Below are positions 45,584 to 54,859 of a stretch of DNA of 64,000 nt, piece after piece (position 1 is the stretch's first letter; the number at the start of each line of letters is the position of its first letter). The notes under the pieces were generated by a model. The model was not told the origin of the DNA and did not search any database. It saw nothing but the letters and a program-made list of their open reading frames with translations. The stretch is from Streptomyces sp. NBC_01241 (GTDB lineage Bacteria; Actinomycetota; Actinomycetes; Streptomycetales; Streptomycetaceae), in NCBI RefSeq assembly GCF_041435435.1, contig NZ_CP108494.1, forward strand, positions 2,390,501-2,454,500, in the 5' to 3' direction. The translations under genes and the position numbers were made by a program.

Positions 45584-47041
45584 ATGAGCGCCGACAAGCA
45601 TCTGGCCTTCCGCGGAGGAAGGGCACTGGCGTTCTTGCCGGTCGTCGTGTTCCTCGCGTTCTGCGTCGTCTTCTTCGTCGTGTTCAAGACGTTCGACATG
45701 ACCGCGCTCGCCGCCGGAGGTGTCCTTGCGCTGCTCGTCGGCGCGCTGTTCGCCAAGCCGTATTCGGCGTACTGGTCCGCCGTGACGAGGGGGATCGGAT
45801 CGTCCACGGCAGTCACGATCGTGATGATCCTGTTCTGCGTGGGGCTGATGTCCGCCCTGATCAAGGAGACCAACGTCGCGGGCGGGTTCGTGTGGCTCGC
45901 CGAGCTACTCGGTGTCGATGGCGGCACCTTCACACTGTTCACGTTCGTCGCGGTGTGCATTATCTCGATGGCGACGGCGTCGTCCATCGGGACGATGTTC
46001 ACGGCGTTTCCGATCTTCTACCCGGCCGGCGTGCTCCTCGGTGCTGAGCCGGCGTTCCTCGCCGCCGCGATCATCTCCGGCGCGATCTTCGGAGACAACG
46101 TCGCCCCGATCTCCGACACGACCGTCATCTCGTCGTCAACGCAGAGGTTCCGCAAGAAGACCGGCACCGCCGATATCGCCGGAGTCGTGCGGAACCGCGC
46201 TCGCTTCGCCTTCACCGCGGCAGGCCTCGCGGCCGTCGGGTTCTTCGTGCTGGGGTCGTCGGGCCGCTCGGGCGACTCTGCGCACTCGCAGGAGCTGCTG
46301 GAGCAGGCCGCCGACCCGCTCGCCCTCGTGATGCTCATACCCGTCGCACTTATGCTCACCGTGGCACTGCTCACCCGCGACATCTTCAAGGCGGTCACAG
46401 TCGGGCTCGCGGCCGGAATCGTCACCGGCCTCGCCTCGGGTCTGCTGACCCCTGGGGGCATCGTCGGCGTCACCGACGGGGCGCCGACCGGATTCCTGAT
46501 CACCGGCATCGGCGACATGCTCGGCGTGATCGCTCTGGTGGTGACCGTGTTCGGCATTATGGGCGTACTCACCGAAGCGGGCATCCTCGACTGGCTCGTG
46601 AGCGCCCTCACCAGCAGCCGCCTGTCCCGCACCCCGCGCGGCGCGGAGTTCGCGATCGGCATCGGGATCTCGTTCACCACGCTGCTGTTCGGCGGCGTGA
46701 ACTCGGCCGCGATGCTCACGTTCGGCCCGGTCGCCGATGAGATCGGCGACCGCGTCGGCCTGCACCCGTACCGCCGAGCGGTCGTCATGGACTGCTTCGC
46801 GATGGGGATCGCCGCCATCGTCCCCGTTCTCAGCGCCTATCTGTTCATCGGCGCGCAGCTCACGACCGGGATCAAGGGCGTTCCTGCCTTGGCCACGACG
46901 GAGATCTTCGTCGCGATGCTCTACCCGCTCGTCCTCACCGTCGTCATGGTCGTGGCGGCCGCGACCGGTTGGGGCCGCCGTTTCGAGGGCGCGGACGGCG
47001 TCGAGCTGAAGCGACCCGAGCCCGAGCCGGCCGCGGTCTGA
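45584..47041 (+). CDS. NhaC family Na+/H+ antiporter-type transporter
   Basis: 485 residues, about 11-12 hydrophobic segments. Conserved motifs of the NhaC group are ISMATASSIGTMFTAFPIF, IISGAIFGDNVAPISDTTVISS and GGVNSAAMLTFGPVADEIG. Members exchange sodium or protons for malate, lactate, or amino-acid-like anions. First gene of an operon with a lyase and a dehydrogenase, so uptake of the pathway substrate is likely. ATG at 45584 has GGAGAGG upstream; an earlier in-frame ATG at 45539 lies in the operator. Confidence 0.9.
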   Translation: MSADKHLAFRGGRALAFLPVVVFLAFCVVFFVVFKTFDMTALAAGGVLALLVGALFAKPYSAYWSAVTRGIGSSTAVTIVMILFCVGLMSALIKETNVAGGFVWLAELLGVDGGTFTLFTFVAVCIISMATASSIGTMFTAFPIFYPAGVLLGAEPAFLAAAIISGAIFGDNVAPISDTTVISSSTQRFRKKTGTADIAGVVRNRARFAFTAAGLAAVGFFVLGSSGRSGDSAHSQELLEQAADPLALVMLIPVALMLTVALLTRDIFKAVTVGLAAGIVTGLASGLLTPGGIVGVTDGAPTGFLITGIGDMLGVIALVVTVFGIMGVLTEAGILDWLVSALTSSRLSRTPRGAEFAIGIGISFTTLLFGGVNSAAMLTFGPVADEIGDRVGLHPYRRAVVMDCFAMGIAAIVPVLSAYLFIGAQLTTGIKGVPALATTEIFVAMLYPLVLTVVMVVAAATGWGRRFEGADGVELKRPEPEPAAV

Positions 47042-47093
47042 GAAGCACACCCCAGGAAGAGCACCGCCGGGCAACCGGCGATTTGGAGCAAAC

Positions 47094-48032
47094 ATGGATC
47101 GCAACACCGTCAGCTGGCGCGGCTACATCCCCGCCATCACCACACCGTTCACCCGCGAGGGCGCGCTCGACATCGACGCGTTGCACCGGCAGATGGCTTG
47201 GCTCGTCGACGAGGGTATCCAGGGCGCGATCCTGGCCGGCACGAGCGGCGAGTGGTTCTCCCTGTCCACGAAGGAGCGCGGGGAGCTGTTCGCGGCGGGC
47301 GCCGAACACCGGAGCGACGCCTTCCCCGTCCTCGGCGCCTGCAACGCTTTCACCCCGCAAGAGGCGATCACGCACGCCCGCGCGGCAGAGGCGGCGGGCC
47401 TCGACGGCATCCTCCTTACCCCGCCCCCCTACATCGTGCCCAACGGGAAGGAGATCGTTGCGTTCTACCGGGCGGTGAGCGATGCCACCGACATCCCGAT
47501 GACCGTGTACAACTGGCCGCGCGGCTGCGTCGTGGACATGGGCGTGGAACTGCTGGCCGAACTCGCGCAGATCGAGAATGTCGTCGCTGTCAAGAACTCG
47601 ACGGGAGACTTCGCGAGCTTCCTCGCCGGGATGTACGCGCTGGAGGGCGAGGTGCGGTACTTCGGTCTGCCCACCAACGCGCTCGGCGCCGACCTTGCGA
47701 TGCTCGGCCACGGCGACGGCCTGATGGGAACGGGCGGCATCCTCGGCCGCGACCAGGCCGACTTCTGGAACGCCGTCGACGCCGGGGACCGAGAGCGCGC
47801 GGTCCAACTGGGCAAGAGGGACCGCGTGTACATGGACGCGTGGTTCCGTCCCGACTACGGCGTGCAGTTCGGCAACCAGCAGGCGATCATCAAGACCGCA
47901 CTGCGGCTGCGCGGCATCCCCGCGGGATTCGTGCGGGCGCCGCTCCTTGAGCTCACGCCGGACGAGGTCGCCCGCGTCGAGGCGACCCTGCACAAGCTCG
48001 GCATCGAGACGGTCCCCCTCGCCGATGACTGA
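47094..48032 (+). CDS. DapA-family protein, likely 1-pyrroline-4-hydroxy-2-carboxylate deaminase
   Basis: 312 residues. DHDPS/NAL-type barrel: AGTSGEWFSLS for the carboxylate-binding loop, Tyr in MTVYNWPRG, Schiff-base Lys in VVAVKNSTGD. In D-hydroxyproline catabolism a DapA-family deaminase follows the dehydrogenase and gives 2-oxoglutarate semialdehyde. The adjacent three-subunit dehydrogenase supports that role, but other keto-acid aldol reactions remain possible. GGAG six bases before ATG. Its stop overlaps the next start by eight bases. Confidence 0.8.
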   Translation: MDRNTVSWRGYIPAITTPFTREGALDIDALHRQMAWLVDEGIQGAILAGTSGEWFSLSTKERGELFAAGAEHRSDAFPVLGACNAFTPQEAITHARAAEAAGLDGILLTPPPYIVPNGKEIVAFYRAVSDATDIPMTVYNWPRGCVVDMGVELLAELAQIENVVAVKNSTGDFASFLAGMYALEGEVRYFGLPTNALGADLAMLGHGDGLMGTGGILGRDQADFWNAVDAGDRERAVQLGKRDRVYMDAWFRPDYGVQFGNQQAIIKTALRLRGIPAGFVRAPLLELTPDEVARVEATLHKLGIETVPLADD

Positions 48033-49227
48033 GCGGTACGACGTCGTTGTCGTCGGCGGCGGCCTGCTCGGCTGCCTCACGGCGTGGATGGCCGCCCGCG
48101 ACGGGGCGCACGTGCTCCTGGTCGACAAGGACCAGGTGAACCAGCACGCCTCGGGCCAGAACGCGGGGAGCCTGCACTTCCAGCTCGAATACCGGATGGT
48201 CGAGGCCGGCGAGGAGGCCGCGCGCGTCGCGGCGGAGGCGATGCCGCTGCACCTCGACGCTGCCGCGATGTGGGCGCGCATGGAGGATGAGATCGGAGAG
48301 CCACTCGGCGTGCGCCAGACGGGCGGACTCATGGTCGCCGAGAACTCCGACCAGGTCGGGATGCTCGAGTTCAAGGCGGAGCTGGAACGCTCCTGGGGCC
48401 TCGACGTGCGCACGCTCGATCGCACCGAGCTCGACGACGTCGCACCGTACCTTTCACGGGACATCGTCGCAGCCAACCTCAGCGCACTGGAAGGAAAGGC
48501 GGACGCCCGCATCGCCGCTCCCGCGGTCGGACGCGCGGCCATCGCGGCCGGCGCGACCGTGCGCGCGCGTTCCCGCCTGGTCGGCGCCCGTCGCGTGCCG
48601 ACCGGATGGGAAGTCACCCTCCGGGAGACGGACCGCGCGGGAGACGAACGGGCCCGCACCGTCCAGACCGGAGCAGTCGTGCTCGCCGCCGGCGTATGGA
48701 CGACCGAGCTCGGCCGGGTTTTCGACGCCGAGCTCCCCACCGTCCCGCTCGCCCTCACGATGACCGTCACCTCGAAGATTCCCAGGTTCATCCCCCACCT
48801 CGTCCAGCACGCGGGTGCGCGCCTGTCGCTCAAGCAGTCGCTCGACAACACGGTCCTCATCGGCGGCGGGTGGCCGGCGCGACTGATGAGGGACGCGCAC
48901 GGCGCCCCGGCATTCGACCGCAAGCACCAGTTGATCCCGCAGTCGATCGCCGGCAACGCGCGCGCAGCCGTGAACACCGTTCCCGCGCTGGAGCGGGTCC
49001 CCGCCGTGCGCAGCTGGGTCGGCGCGACCACGGTGGCACCCGACCAGCTGCCGCTCGTCGGCGCGGTCAAGGGCGCGCCGGGGGTATTCGTTGCCACCGG
49101 CGGATCGGCGTTCACCCTCGGGCCGAGCTTCGCGCGGGTGCTGGCCGGCCTCATCGCCGGGCGCTCGCCCGATATCGACCTCGCACCCTACGACCCGGCC
49201 CGCTTCGCGGAAAGGAGCGCCCCATGA
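48025..49227 (+). CDS. FAD-dependent dehydrogenase subunit (D-hydroxyproline/HcnC-like)
   Basis: 400 residues. DAO-type flavoprotein: VVVVGGGLLGCLTAWMA for FAD binding, HASGQNAGSLH, GGLMVAENSDQ, and C-terminal WVGATTVAPDQLPLVGAV. It matches the catalytic subunit of heterotrimeric amino-acid dehydrogenases such as hydrogen cyanide synthase HcnC and D-hydroxyproline dehydrogenase. Coupled at both ends: eight-base overlap with the lyase, four-base overlap with the ferredoxin-like subunit. Confidence 0.87.
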   Translation: MTERYDVVVVGGGLLGCLTAWMAARDGAHVLLVDKDQVNQHASGQNAGSLHFQLEYRMVEAGEEAARVAAEAMPLHLDAAAMWARMEDEIGEPLGVRQTGGLMVAENSDQVGMLEFKAELERSWGLDVRTLDRTELDDVAPYLSRDIVAANLSALEGKADARIAAPAVGRAAIAAGATVRARSRLVGARRVPTGWEVTLRETDRAGDERARTVQTGAVVLAAGVWTTELGRVFDAELPTVPLALTMTVTSKIPRFIPHLVQHAGARLSLKQSLDNTVLIGGGWPARLMRDAHGAPAFDRKHQLIPQSIAGNARAAVNTVPALERVPAVRSWVGATTVAPDQLPLVGAVKGAPGVFVATGGSAFTLGPSFARVLAGLIAGRSPDIDLAPYDPARFAERSAP

Positions 49228-49514
49228 CCACAGACGGATCCTGGCGTCGCACCGCGCAAGAGCGCGGCGACGCTGTGACAATCGCCGTAGACGGCGAGCC
49301 GGTTCGCGCTTGTAGGGGCGAGACGGTGGCCGCGGCAATGCTCGCCGCAGGGGCCGCGTTCGAACGAGACCGCATCGGAGCTCCGCGGGCGCCGCTGTGC
49401 AACATGGGGACGTGCTTCGAGTGCGCCGCCACCGTCGACGGTCGGCCGCTGACCCGCACCTGCCTCGTACCGGCGCGCGAGGGCCTGATCATCGAGACAC
49501 CAGGGAGGCTGTGA
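49224..49514 (+). CDS. [2Fe-2S] small subunit (HcnA/hydroxyproline dehydrogenase gamma-like)
   Basis: 96 residues. Ferredoxin-like: VTIAVDGEPVRACRGETVAA then the Cys pattern CNMGTCFEC...RTC, matching C-x4-C-x2-C-xn-C of plant-type [2Fe-2S] centres. It passes electrons between the two flavoprotein subunits. AAAGGAG before ATG at 49224; stop and next start overlap as TGATG. Confidence 0.9.
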   Translation: MTTDGSWRRTAQERGDAVTIAVDGEPVRACRGETVAAAMLAAGAAFERDRIGAPRAPLCNMGTCFECAATVDGRPLTRTCLVPAREGLIIETPGRL

Positions 49515-50959
49515 TGTTTGATCTCGCGATCATAGGCGCGGGCCCGGCGGGCATGTCGGCGGCTCTCACCGCAGCCGATCACGGCCTGACGGTCGTCGTC
49601 ATCGACGAGCAGCAGCGAGCGGGCGGGCAGATCTTCCGTCAGCCACCCGAGACCTTCACCGGAAGCGTCCTGCACCCCACCGCGGGCTACGGCTGGGCCA
49701 CCGAGCTCATCCGACGCTTCGAGGCGGACTCGCGACTGACGACGGAGTTCGGCTGGTCGGCGATCGGTGTCCTGCACGACGACGCAGAGCCGGACGGTCT
49801 GTGCGTGGCGATCAATCACCCGGAACACGGCACTCGCGTGATCGGCGCGCGTCGGCTGCTGATCGCCACGGGCGCCTACGACCTTCCCGTCGCCTTCCCC
49901 GGCTGGACGCTGCCCGGCGTCATGACCGCCGGCGGTGTCCAGACCCTCGTCAAGGCGCAGAAGATCGCACCCGTCGGCGACGTTGTGCTGGCCGGGGCGC
50001 ATCCGCTGCTGCTGCTCGTGGCCGACTTGCTCGTCCGCGACGGCGTCCCCGTGCGCGAGATCGCGTTCGCGCAGAGCATCCCGACACCGATGGACATGCT
50101 CCGCGCCCTCGGCGCCCTGCCCGGTCATCTGCGGATGCTCGCAGAGACGGGCGCGATCCTGACGCGGCTGGTGCGCAAGGGCATCCGAGTCTCGCCCCGG
50201 ACCATCGTGACGGCCGCCCACGGCACGGAACACGTCTCCCGGATCGAGCTCGCCAGGGTCGACCGGCGGTGGAAGGTGACAGGCGCACCCCGCGAGGTCG
50301 CCGCATCGCATCTCGTGCTCGGGTACGGCTTCTCCGCATCGACGGAGCTCGCCCGTCAGATCGGATGCGAACTCGCATTTGATTCGCCGCGGGGTGGCTG
50401 GGTGGTCACACACGACGAACGACTGCAGACATCCGTCCCCGGAGTGTTCGTCGCCGGCGAGCCCACGGGCATCGCCGGCGCCGACCAAGCCCGCGCCGAG
50501 GGTACGCTCGCGGGACTCGGGATCGCCGCGAGCCTCGGACGCGCCGTGTCAGCCGCGGCCTTCGCCGAAGCGGAACGTGGCATCCACACATCGACACGGT
50601 TCTCCGCTGTTGTGCAGAACATGTTCGAACCGGTCCGTGGCGCGCTCGGAGACCTGGCGACGCGAGAAACCACCGTCTGTCGATGCGAACTGGTCACACG
50701 CGGCGAACTCGACGACTTCCTCGAATCGTCACCGTTCGTCAGCAACGTCAACGCCGTCAAGCTCTCCTGCCGGACGGGCATGGGCCCCTGCCAGGGACGC
50801 TACTGCGAGAGCAGCGTCGGCACTGTCCTCGCATCGGCACGTGAGCAGACGATCGGGCTCGGCGGACGCTTCTCCGCCCACCTGCCGATCAAACCTGTGC
50901 CCGTCGGAGACCTACGAGACCTCGACGCGGCTGCCGAGCAGCCCGCATCGGACAACTAG
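49514..50959 (+). CDS. FAD/NAD(P)-binding dehydrogenase subunit with BFD-like [2Fe-2S] tail (HcnB-like)
   Basis: 481 residues. FAD motif LAIIGAGPAGMSAALTAAD, second nucleotide motif around VGDVVLAGAHPLLLLVADLL, and TSVPGVFVAGEPTGIAGADQ. The C-terminal 90 residues hold a BFD-like Cys cluster (TVCRCELVTRGEL, KLSCRTGMGPCQGRYC). This is the large subunit of the heterotrimeric dehydrogenase. Last gene of the operon; a hairpin lies 130 bases on, and the gap to it (50960-51088) shows nothing further. Confidence 0.88.
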   Translation: MFDLAIIGAGPAGMSAALTAADHGLTVVVIDEQQRAGGQIFRQPPETFTGSVLHPTAGYGWATELIRRFEADSRLTTEFGWSAIGVLHDDAEPDGLCVAINHPEHGTRVIGARRLLIATGAYDLPVAFPGWTLPGVMTAGGVQTLVKAQKIAPVGDVVLAGAHPLLLLVADLLVRDGVPVREIAFAQSIPTPMDMLRALGALPGHLRMLAETGAILTRLVRKGIRVSPRTIVTAAHGTEHVSRIELARVDRRWKVTGAPREVAASHLVLGYGFSASTELARQIGCELAFDSPRGGWVVTHDERLQTSVPGVFVAGEPTGIAGADQARAEGTLAGLGIAASLGRAVSAAAFAEAERGIHTSTRFSAVVQNMFEPVRGALGDLATRETTVCRCELVTRGELDDFLESSPFVSNVNAVKLSCRTGMGPCQGRYCESSVGTVLASAREQTIGLGGRFSAHLPIKPVPVGDLRDLDAAAEQPASDN

Positions 50960-51088
50960 GACACATGTCGCTCGGCGTCGTGATGGCCGGTGGACGCGAG
51001 ACTCTCGGCGGGCGGCTCCCACTCGTACCGGCGGCGCCGTCATCCAGGTCGTTCGCCGCCCAGAGCGGCAAGCTACTGAAAGTCTGGA

Positions 51089-51118
51089 AAGGGCCTCCGA
51101 CGCAGGTCAGAGGCCCTT
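51089..51118. terminator. Bidirectional terminator between the island operon and rnpB
   Basis: AAGGGCCTC-N12-GAGGCCCTT. On the minus strand it is followed by TTTCC, fitting the end of rnpB about 22 bases after its 3' helix; on the plus strand it can end the dehydrogenase operon. Confidence 0.75.
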
Positions 51119-51139
51119 CTCAAGGTAAAGTCACAGATA

Positions 51140-51549
51140 GGCAGACGAGTCGGGCTGTACGCCGGGTTCTGTCGCCCGGTCGCCTCGCGGCGGCCGGGGA
51201 GACGGCCATCCATCTAGGACCGGCATTGCTGCCGGCCTCGTGCGGTCTACCCGCGAACTCGGGCGGGCCGCCCTCGAATATTCGCGCAGGGCCGTCTCGC
51301 GACGGCCCCTCTTGACCTTGCTCCGGGTGGGGTTTACCTAGCCGCCTGAGTCACCTCAGGCGCTGGTGGTCTCTTACACCACCGTTTCACCCTTACCGAG
51401 AACCGAAGTCCCCGGCGGTCTGTTTTCTGTGGCACTGTCCCGCGGGTCACCCCGGGTGGCCGTTAGCCATCACCCTGCCCTGTGGAGCCCGGACGTTCCT
51501 CGGGGAGACCCGAAGATCCCCACGCGGCCGTCCGCCCGGCTCGTCTGCC
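51140..51549 (-). ncRNA. rnpB: RNase P RNA, class A
   Basis: Catalytic RNA that trims the 5' leader of tRNA precursors. Read on the minus strand the hallmark conserved blocks appear in order: CGTCCGGGCTCCACAGGGCAG, GGGTGATGGCTAACGGCCAC, GCCACAGAAAACAGACCGCC, GGTAAGGGTGAAACGGTGG, GAGACCACCAGCGCC, then CCCCACCCGGAGCAAGG and ACAGAACCCGGCGTAC (each within the 20-base limit or trimmed). The ends are set by the P1 helix, GGCAGACGAG at 51140-51149 pairing with CTCGTCTGCC at 51540-51549. About 410 nt, the usual actinobacterial size. Plus-strand open frames here are not genes. Confidence 0.95.
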
Positions 51550-51597
51550 GTGCCGACCATGCTACCCGCCTGGACGGGGCCGCCGGACGGGGCGGGC

Positions 51598-52176
51598 TCA
51601 GATGAATTCCTCGGTCTCCAGGTCGAAGGCGAATGGCGTCGGGAGAGTGAGCCGCTTACCGAACGGGATCGTGCAGTGCTGACGGTAGTCGTCCCCCTCC
51701 GGCTCGCTGAACAGCGTCACCGAGGACTGCTCACGGTCGACCAGGAGGTAGAGCGGGACGGGTCCGCGGGCGTAGCAGTGACGCTTGTCCGTGCGGTCGG
51801 CCCGGGGCTTGGACGAGGTGACCTCGACGACGAGAGCCACCCCCTCACACGGCATCCAGGGTTCGGCTCCCCGGTACAGACGCAGTTCGGTGGGGGCGAA
51901 GGTGCCGTCGGGAATGACGTGGTTCCTGGGACAGCGTCCGCCGCTCCTCAGCTTCAGTCCCTTGTTCCCGGAAAATCGCATCTTGGTGCGAGAGCGGGTG
52001 ATCACTTGCTCCAGGATCACGCCGATGTAGTCCTCGTGGTCCCCGTCCGGCGGCGGCGTCACGACAATCTCCCCCTCGATCAGCTCGGCCCGGAAGCCCT
52101 CCGGCGTATCCAGCGCCAGGAAGCCCTCCAGCAGGACGTCCGCCTGCGTGAGCGGTTCGTGCGGCATGGCAGTCAT
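51598..52176 (-). CDS. Uma2 family (DUF820) restriction-endonuclease-like protein
   Basis: 192 residues. The PD-(D/E)xK-like core is visible: RAELIEGEIVVTPPP, HVIPDGTFAP (metal Asp), VALVVEVTSSKPRADRTDK with the E-x-S/T-x-x-T pattern and the following Lys. Uma2 proteins are very common in Streptomyces and cyanobacteria, and their role is not settled. ATG at 52176 has GGAAGGGG upstream; a longer frame to 52215 lacks one. Confidence 0.9.
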   Translation of the reverse strand: MTAMPHEPLTQADVLLEGFLALDTPEGFRAELIEGEIVVTPPPDGDHEDYIGVILEQVITRSRTKMRFSGNKGLKLRSGGRCPRNHVIPDGTFAPTELRLYRGAEPWMPCEGVALVVEVTSSKPRADRTDKRHCYARGPVPLYLLVDREQSSVTLFSEPEGDDYRQHCTIPFGKRLTLPTPFAFDLETEEFI

Positions 52177-52369
52177 GTCACGCCCCTTCCTCGGTCGCTC
52201 GCCAGATTGGGACATCGCTGGACCCGCCGTCCGTGAGATGGGAGTTCTTCCTTCGATCGTGGCACAGGAGGGGGCGGAGTTGTCAGATGCGGGCGGTTCG
52301 GCACCACCGCATCGGTCTGCTGCCCGGGCCCGGCAGGAGGCCGGGATCCGGGTGCCGTCGCCCCCGCGC

Positions 52370-53812
52370 TCACGCGGGGGCGAAGAGGACCTTCGCCGAG
52401 CCAGGGTCCGCCCGGGCGAGCCTGACCGGCAGCCGCTCCCCCAGGGGGAGCTTCGCCGTGCCGCCCTCGACGCGGGCGACGACGGCCGGGTCGTCGATGT
52501 GGATGGTGCCCGTGGTCGGCTCCTGCTCCGACACGTCGATCACGTACGCGTCGAAGACCTCACCGATCCGGTCCTTGAGGAGCGCGGCCTCGACCACGTC
52601 GACGCATTCGCGCTCCACCGTGTTGGCGCGCCTCGTTCCGTCCGCCATCTCCTTCGGCAGGCCGGGCAGCGCGGCGAGGACCCACTCGGGCGGGTCCTGT
52701 TCCGCGACGGCGGCGACGCACAGCTCGGCCGCGTACCGGTCGACGAGGCGGCGCAGCGGGGCGGTGCAGTGCGTGTAGAGGTCGGCGACGGCCGCGTGGA
52801 CGGCGGGGGTGGGGAGTTCGCCGTGCGCGAAGACGGTGTAGCCGGCGCCGCGCAGGAGGGTGGTGCACTCCTGGAGGAACGCGGCGTGGGTGGTCCTCCT
52901 CGGGTCGAGGGAGCGGACGACCTCGGCGTACGGGACATGGTGCGGCCAGTCGACGTGCAGCGCCTCGGCCGAGCGCCGGAGCCGGGCCACGGCGCCGTCC
53001 GGGGCGACCGGGAGGGTCCGCAGGATGCCGGTACCGGTCTCCGTCATGAGGTGGGCGGCGGCCATGCCGGTCAGCAGGGAGATCTGGGCGTTCCAGCCGT
53101 AGGCAGGCAGCGGGGCGCGGTAGTCCAGGCCGTATGTGCCGTCGCGCGCGACGATCTCCTGCTCGGGCACATTGAGGGAGATTCCGCCACGGGCGACCTC
53201 CTGTTCCTCGCGGAGCCGTCCGATGTTCCGGAGCAGGGCCAGGGGCTCTTCGGCAGTGCCCGATTCGATCTGCCGCTGGACGCCCGCGTAGTCGAGTTTG
53301 GCGCGGCTGCGGACGAGGGCCCGGCGTACCGAGGTGGCGACGGTGGCGCCCTCGGCGTCGAGGTCGATCTGCCAGAGCAGGGCGGGGCGGGTCCGGCCGG
53401 GGAGGAGGCCGGCCGCGTCCTCGGAGAGCGAGGTGGGGTGGAGCGGCACCTGTCCGTCGGGGAAGTAGAGGGTCGTCACCCGGCGGTGGGCCTCGGTGTC
53501 GAGTGCGCCGCCGGGGTGTACGAAGGCGGCGACATCGGCGATGGCGCAGTGCACGCGGAAACCGTGACGGCGGCGTTCGAGGTGCATGGCCTGGTCGAGG
53601 TCGGTCGACGCGGGCGGGTCGATGGTGAAGAACGGCAGGTCCGTCGCGTCCCGATGGGCCGACACCGCCGGGGCGCCCGCCGCCTGTGCCGCTTCGGCGA
53701 GGACGTCGGGCGGGAAGCCGTCGGGCACGCCGAGTTCGGTACGCAGTTTGCGCAGGGCCGCCCTCAGCGGGGTGTCGGCCGGCCCGGTCATGTGGAGATG
53801 GCGGCGGGGCAT
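52370..53812 (-). CDS. RNB-domain ribonuclease (RNase II/R family)
   Basis: 480 residues. The catalytic RNB motif is TIDPPASTDLDQAMHLERR with three Asp kept; the fourth Asp of the RNase II/R set is replaced by Gln. IADVAAFVHPGGALD, FPDGQVPLHPTSLSED and HCTAPLRRLVDRY are further family landmarks, and a small S1-like end (VARVEGGTAKLPLGERLPV) closes the protein. It lacks cold-shock domains. ATG at 53812 lies six bases after TACGCT, so possibly leaderless. Confidence 0.9.
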   Translation of the reverse strand: MPRRHLHMTGPADTPLRAALRKLRTELGVPDGFPPDVLAEAAQAAGAPAVSAHRDATDLPFFTIDPPASTDLDQAMHLERRRHGFRVHCAIADVAAFVHPGGALDTEAHRRVTTLYFPDGQVPLHPTSLSEDAAGLLPGRTRPALLWQIDLDAEGATVATSVRRALVRSRAKLDYAGVQRQIESGTAEEPLALLRNIGRLREEQEVARGGISLNVPEQEIVARDGTYGLDYRAPLPAYGWNAQISLLTGMAAAHLMTETGTGILRTLPVAPDGAVARLRRSAEALHVDWPHHVPYAEVVRSLDPRRTTHAAFLQECTTLLRGAGYTVFAHGELPTPAVHAAVADLYTHCTAPLRRLVDRYAAELCVAAVAEQDPPEWVLAALPGLPKEMADGTRRANTVERECVDVVEAALLKDRIGEVFDAYVIDVSEQEPTTGTIHIDDPAVVARVEGGTAKLPLGERLPVRLARADPGSAKVLFAPA

Positions 53813-53991
53813 GCACCGAGCGTATGGCGGGGCGGGGCGGGCGGCATCCTGGGTGGCGGCCGGGCGTGGGGCCGCTGTCCGGCCCCGATCCGCCGGGACC
53901 GGCCCCGATGGCGGTGCCGGCGGCCCCCGTACGCTGGTGCGCGGGCCTTCTCGGCCCGTCTGCCTGTGCGTACGTACGAAGGAGAACCGCC

Positions 53992-54792
53992 GTGCTCGTG
54001 CTGTTGCCGCCCTCCGAAGGAAAGGCCGCGTCGGGGCGCGGAGCACCCTTGAAGCCGGAGTCGCTGTCGCTGCCGGGGCTGGCCGCGGCGCGGGCCGCGG
54101 TCCTCGACGAGCTGGTCGAACTGTGCACGGCGGACGAGGAGAAGGCCCGTGAGGTGCTCGGGCTGAGCGAGGGGCTGCGCGGCGAGATCGCGAAGAACGT
54201 CGAGCTGCGGACGGCGGGGACGCGTCCGGCCGGGGAGATCTACACGGGAGTGCTGTACGACGCCCTCGGTCTGGCTTCGCTGGACGCGGCGGCCAAACGG
54301 CGGGCCGGAAAGGCGTTGCTGGTCTTCTCCGGGCTGTGGGGCGCCGTACGGGTGGGCGACCGGATTCCTTCGTACCGCTGCTCGATGGGGGTGAAGCTGC
54401 CGGGGCTCGGCGCGCTCGGCGCGTACTGGCGCGACCCGATGGCAGCGGTCCTGCCGGAGGCGGCCGGGGACGGACTGGTCCTGGACCTGCGGTCGTCCGC
54501 GTACACCGCGGCCTGGAAGCCGAAGGGTGAGGTGGCGGAGCGCACGGCGAGCGTGCGGGTGCTGCATGCCCAGATGGTGGACGGGGTCGAGAAGCGGTCC
54601 GTGGTCAGCCACTTCAACAAGGCGACGAAGGGTCGGATGGTCCGCGATCTGCTGCTGGCGGGCGCCCGGCCGAAGGGGCCCGCGGAGCTGGTGGAGACCT
54701 TGCGGGAGCTCGGGTACGTGGTGGAGGCCGAGGCTCCCGCGCGGGCCGGGCGGGCGTGGTCGGTCGATGTCGTGGTGACCGAGATCCACTGA
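53992..54792 (+). CDS. yaaA: Peroxide stress protein YaaA (DUF328/UPF0246)
   Basis: 266 residues. The opening VLLPPSEGKAASGRGAPL and later VFSGLWGAVRVGDRIPSYR and RKRSVVSHFNKATKGRMVRD-like KRSVVSHFNKATKGRMVRDL are diagnostic. E. coli YaaA lowers free iron during peroxide stress and binds DNA. Cytoplasmic. GTG at 53992 follows GAAGGAG by six bases; CGTACGTACG at 53969-53978 is a small palindrome in the promoter. Divergent from the RNB gene. Confidence 0.94.
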   Translation: MLVLLPPSEGKAASGRGAPLKPESLSLPGLAAARAAVLDELVELCTADEEKAREVLGLSEGLRGEIAKNVELRTAGTRPAGEIYTGVLYDALGLASLDAAAKRRAGKALLVFSGLWGAVRVGDRIPSYRCSMGVKLPGLGALGAYWRDPMAAVLPEAAGDGLVLDLRSSAYTAAWKPKGEVAERTASVRVLHAQMVDGVEKRSVVSHFNKATKGRMVRDLLLAGARPKGPAELVETLRELGYVVEAEAPARAGRAWSVDVVVTEIH

Positions 54793-54859
54793 GCCGGAGG
54801 GCTCGATTGTGTCGCGGCACGCTGCGGTCCGCTGCGGCAGGCTGCGGCACGCCACAGCG

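Noticed and set aside
50965..51605. Plus-strand open frames over the rnpB region.
   Set aside because: The sequence is the complement of a well-conserved RNase P RNA, so the frames are accidental.
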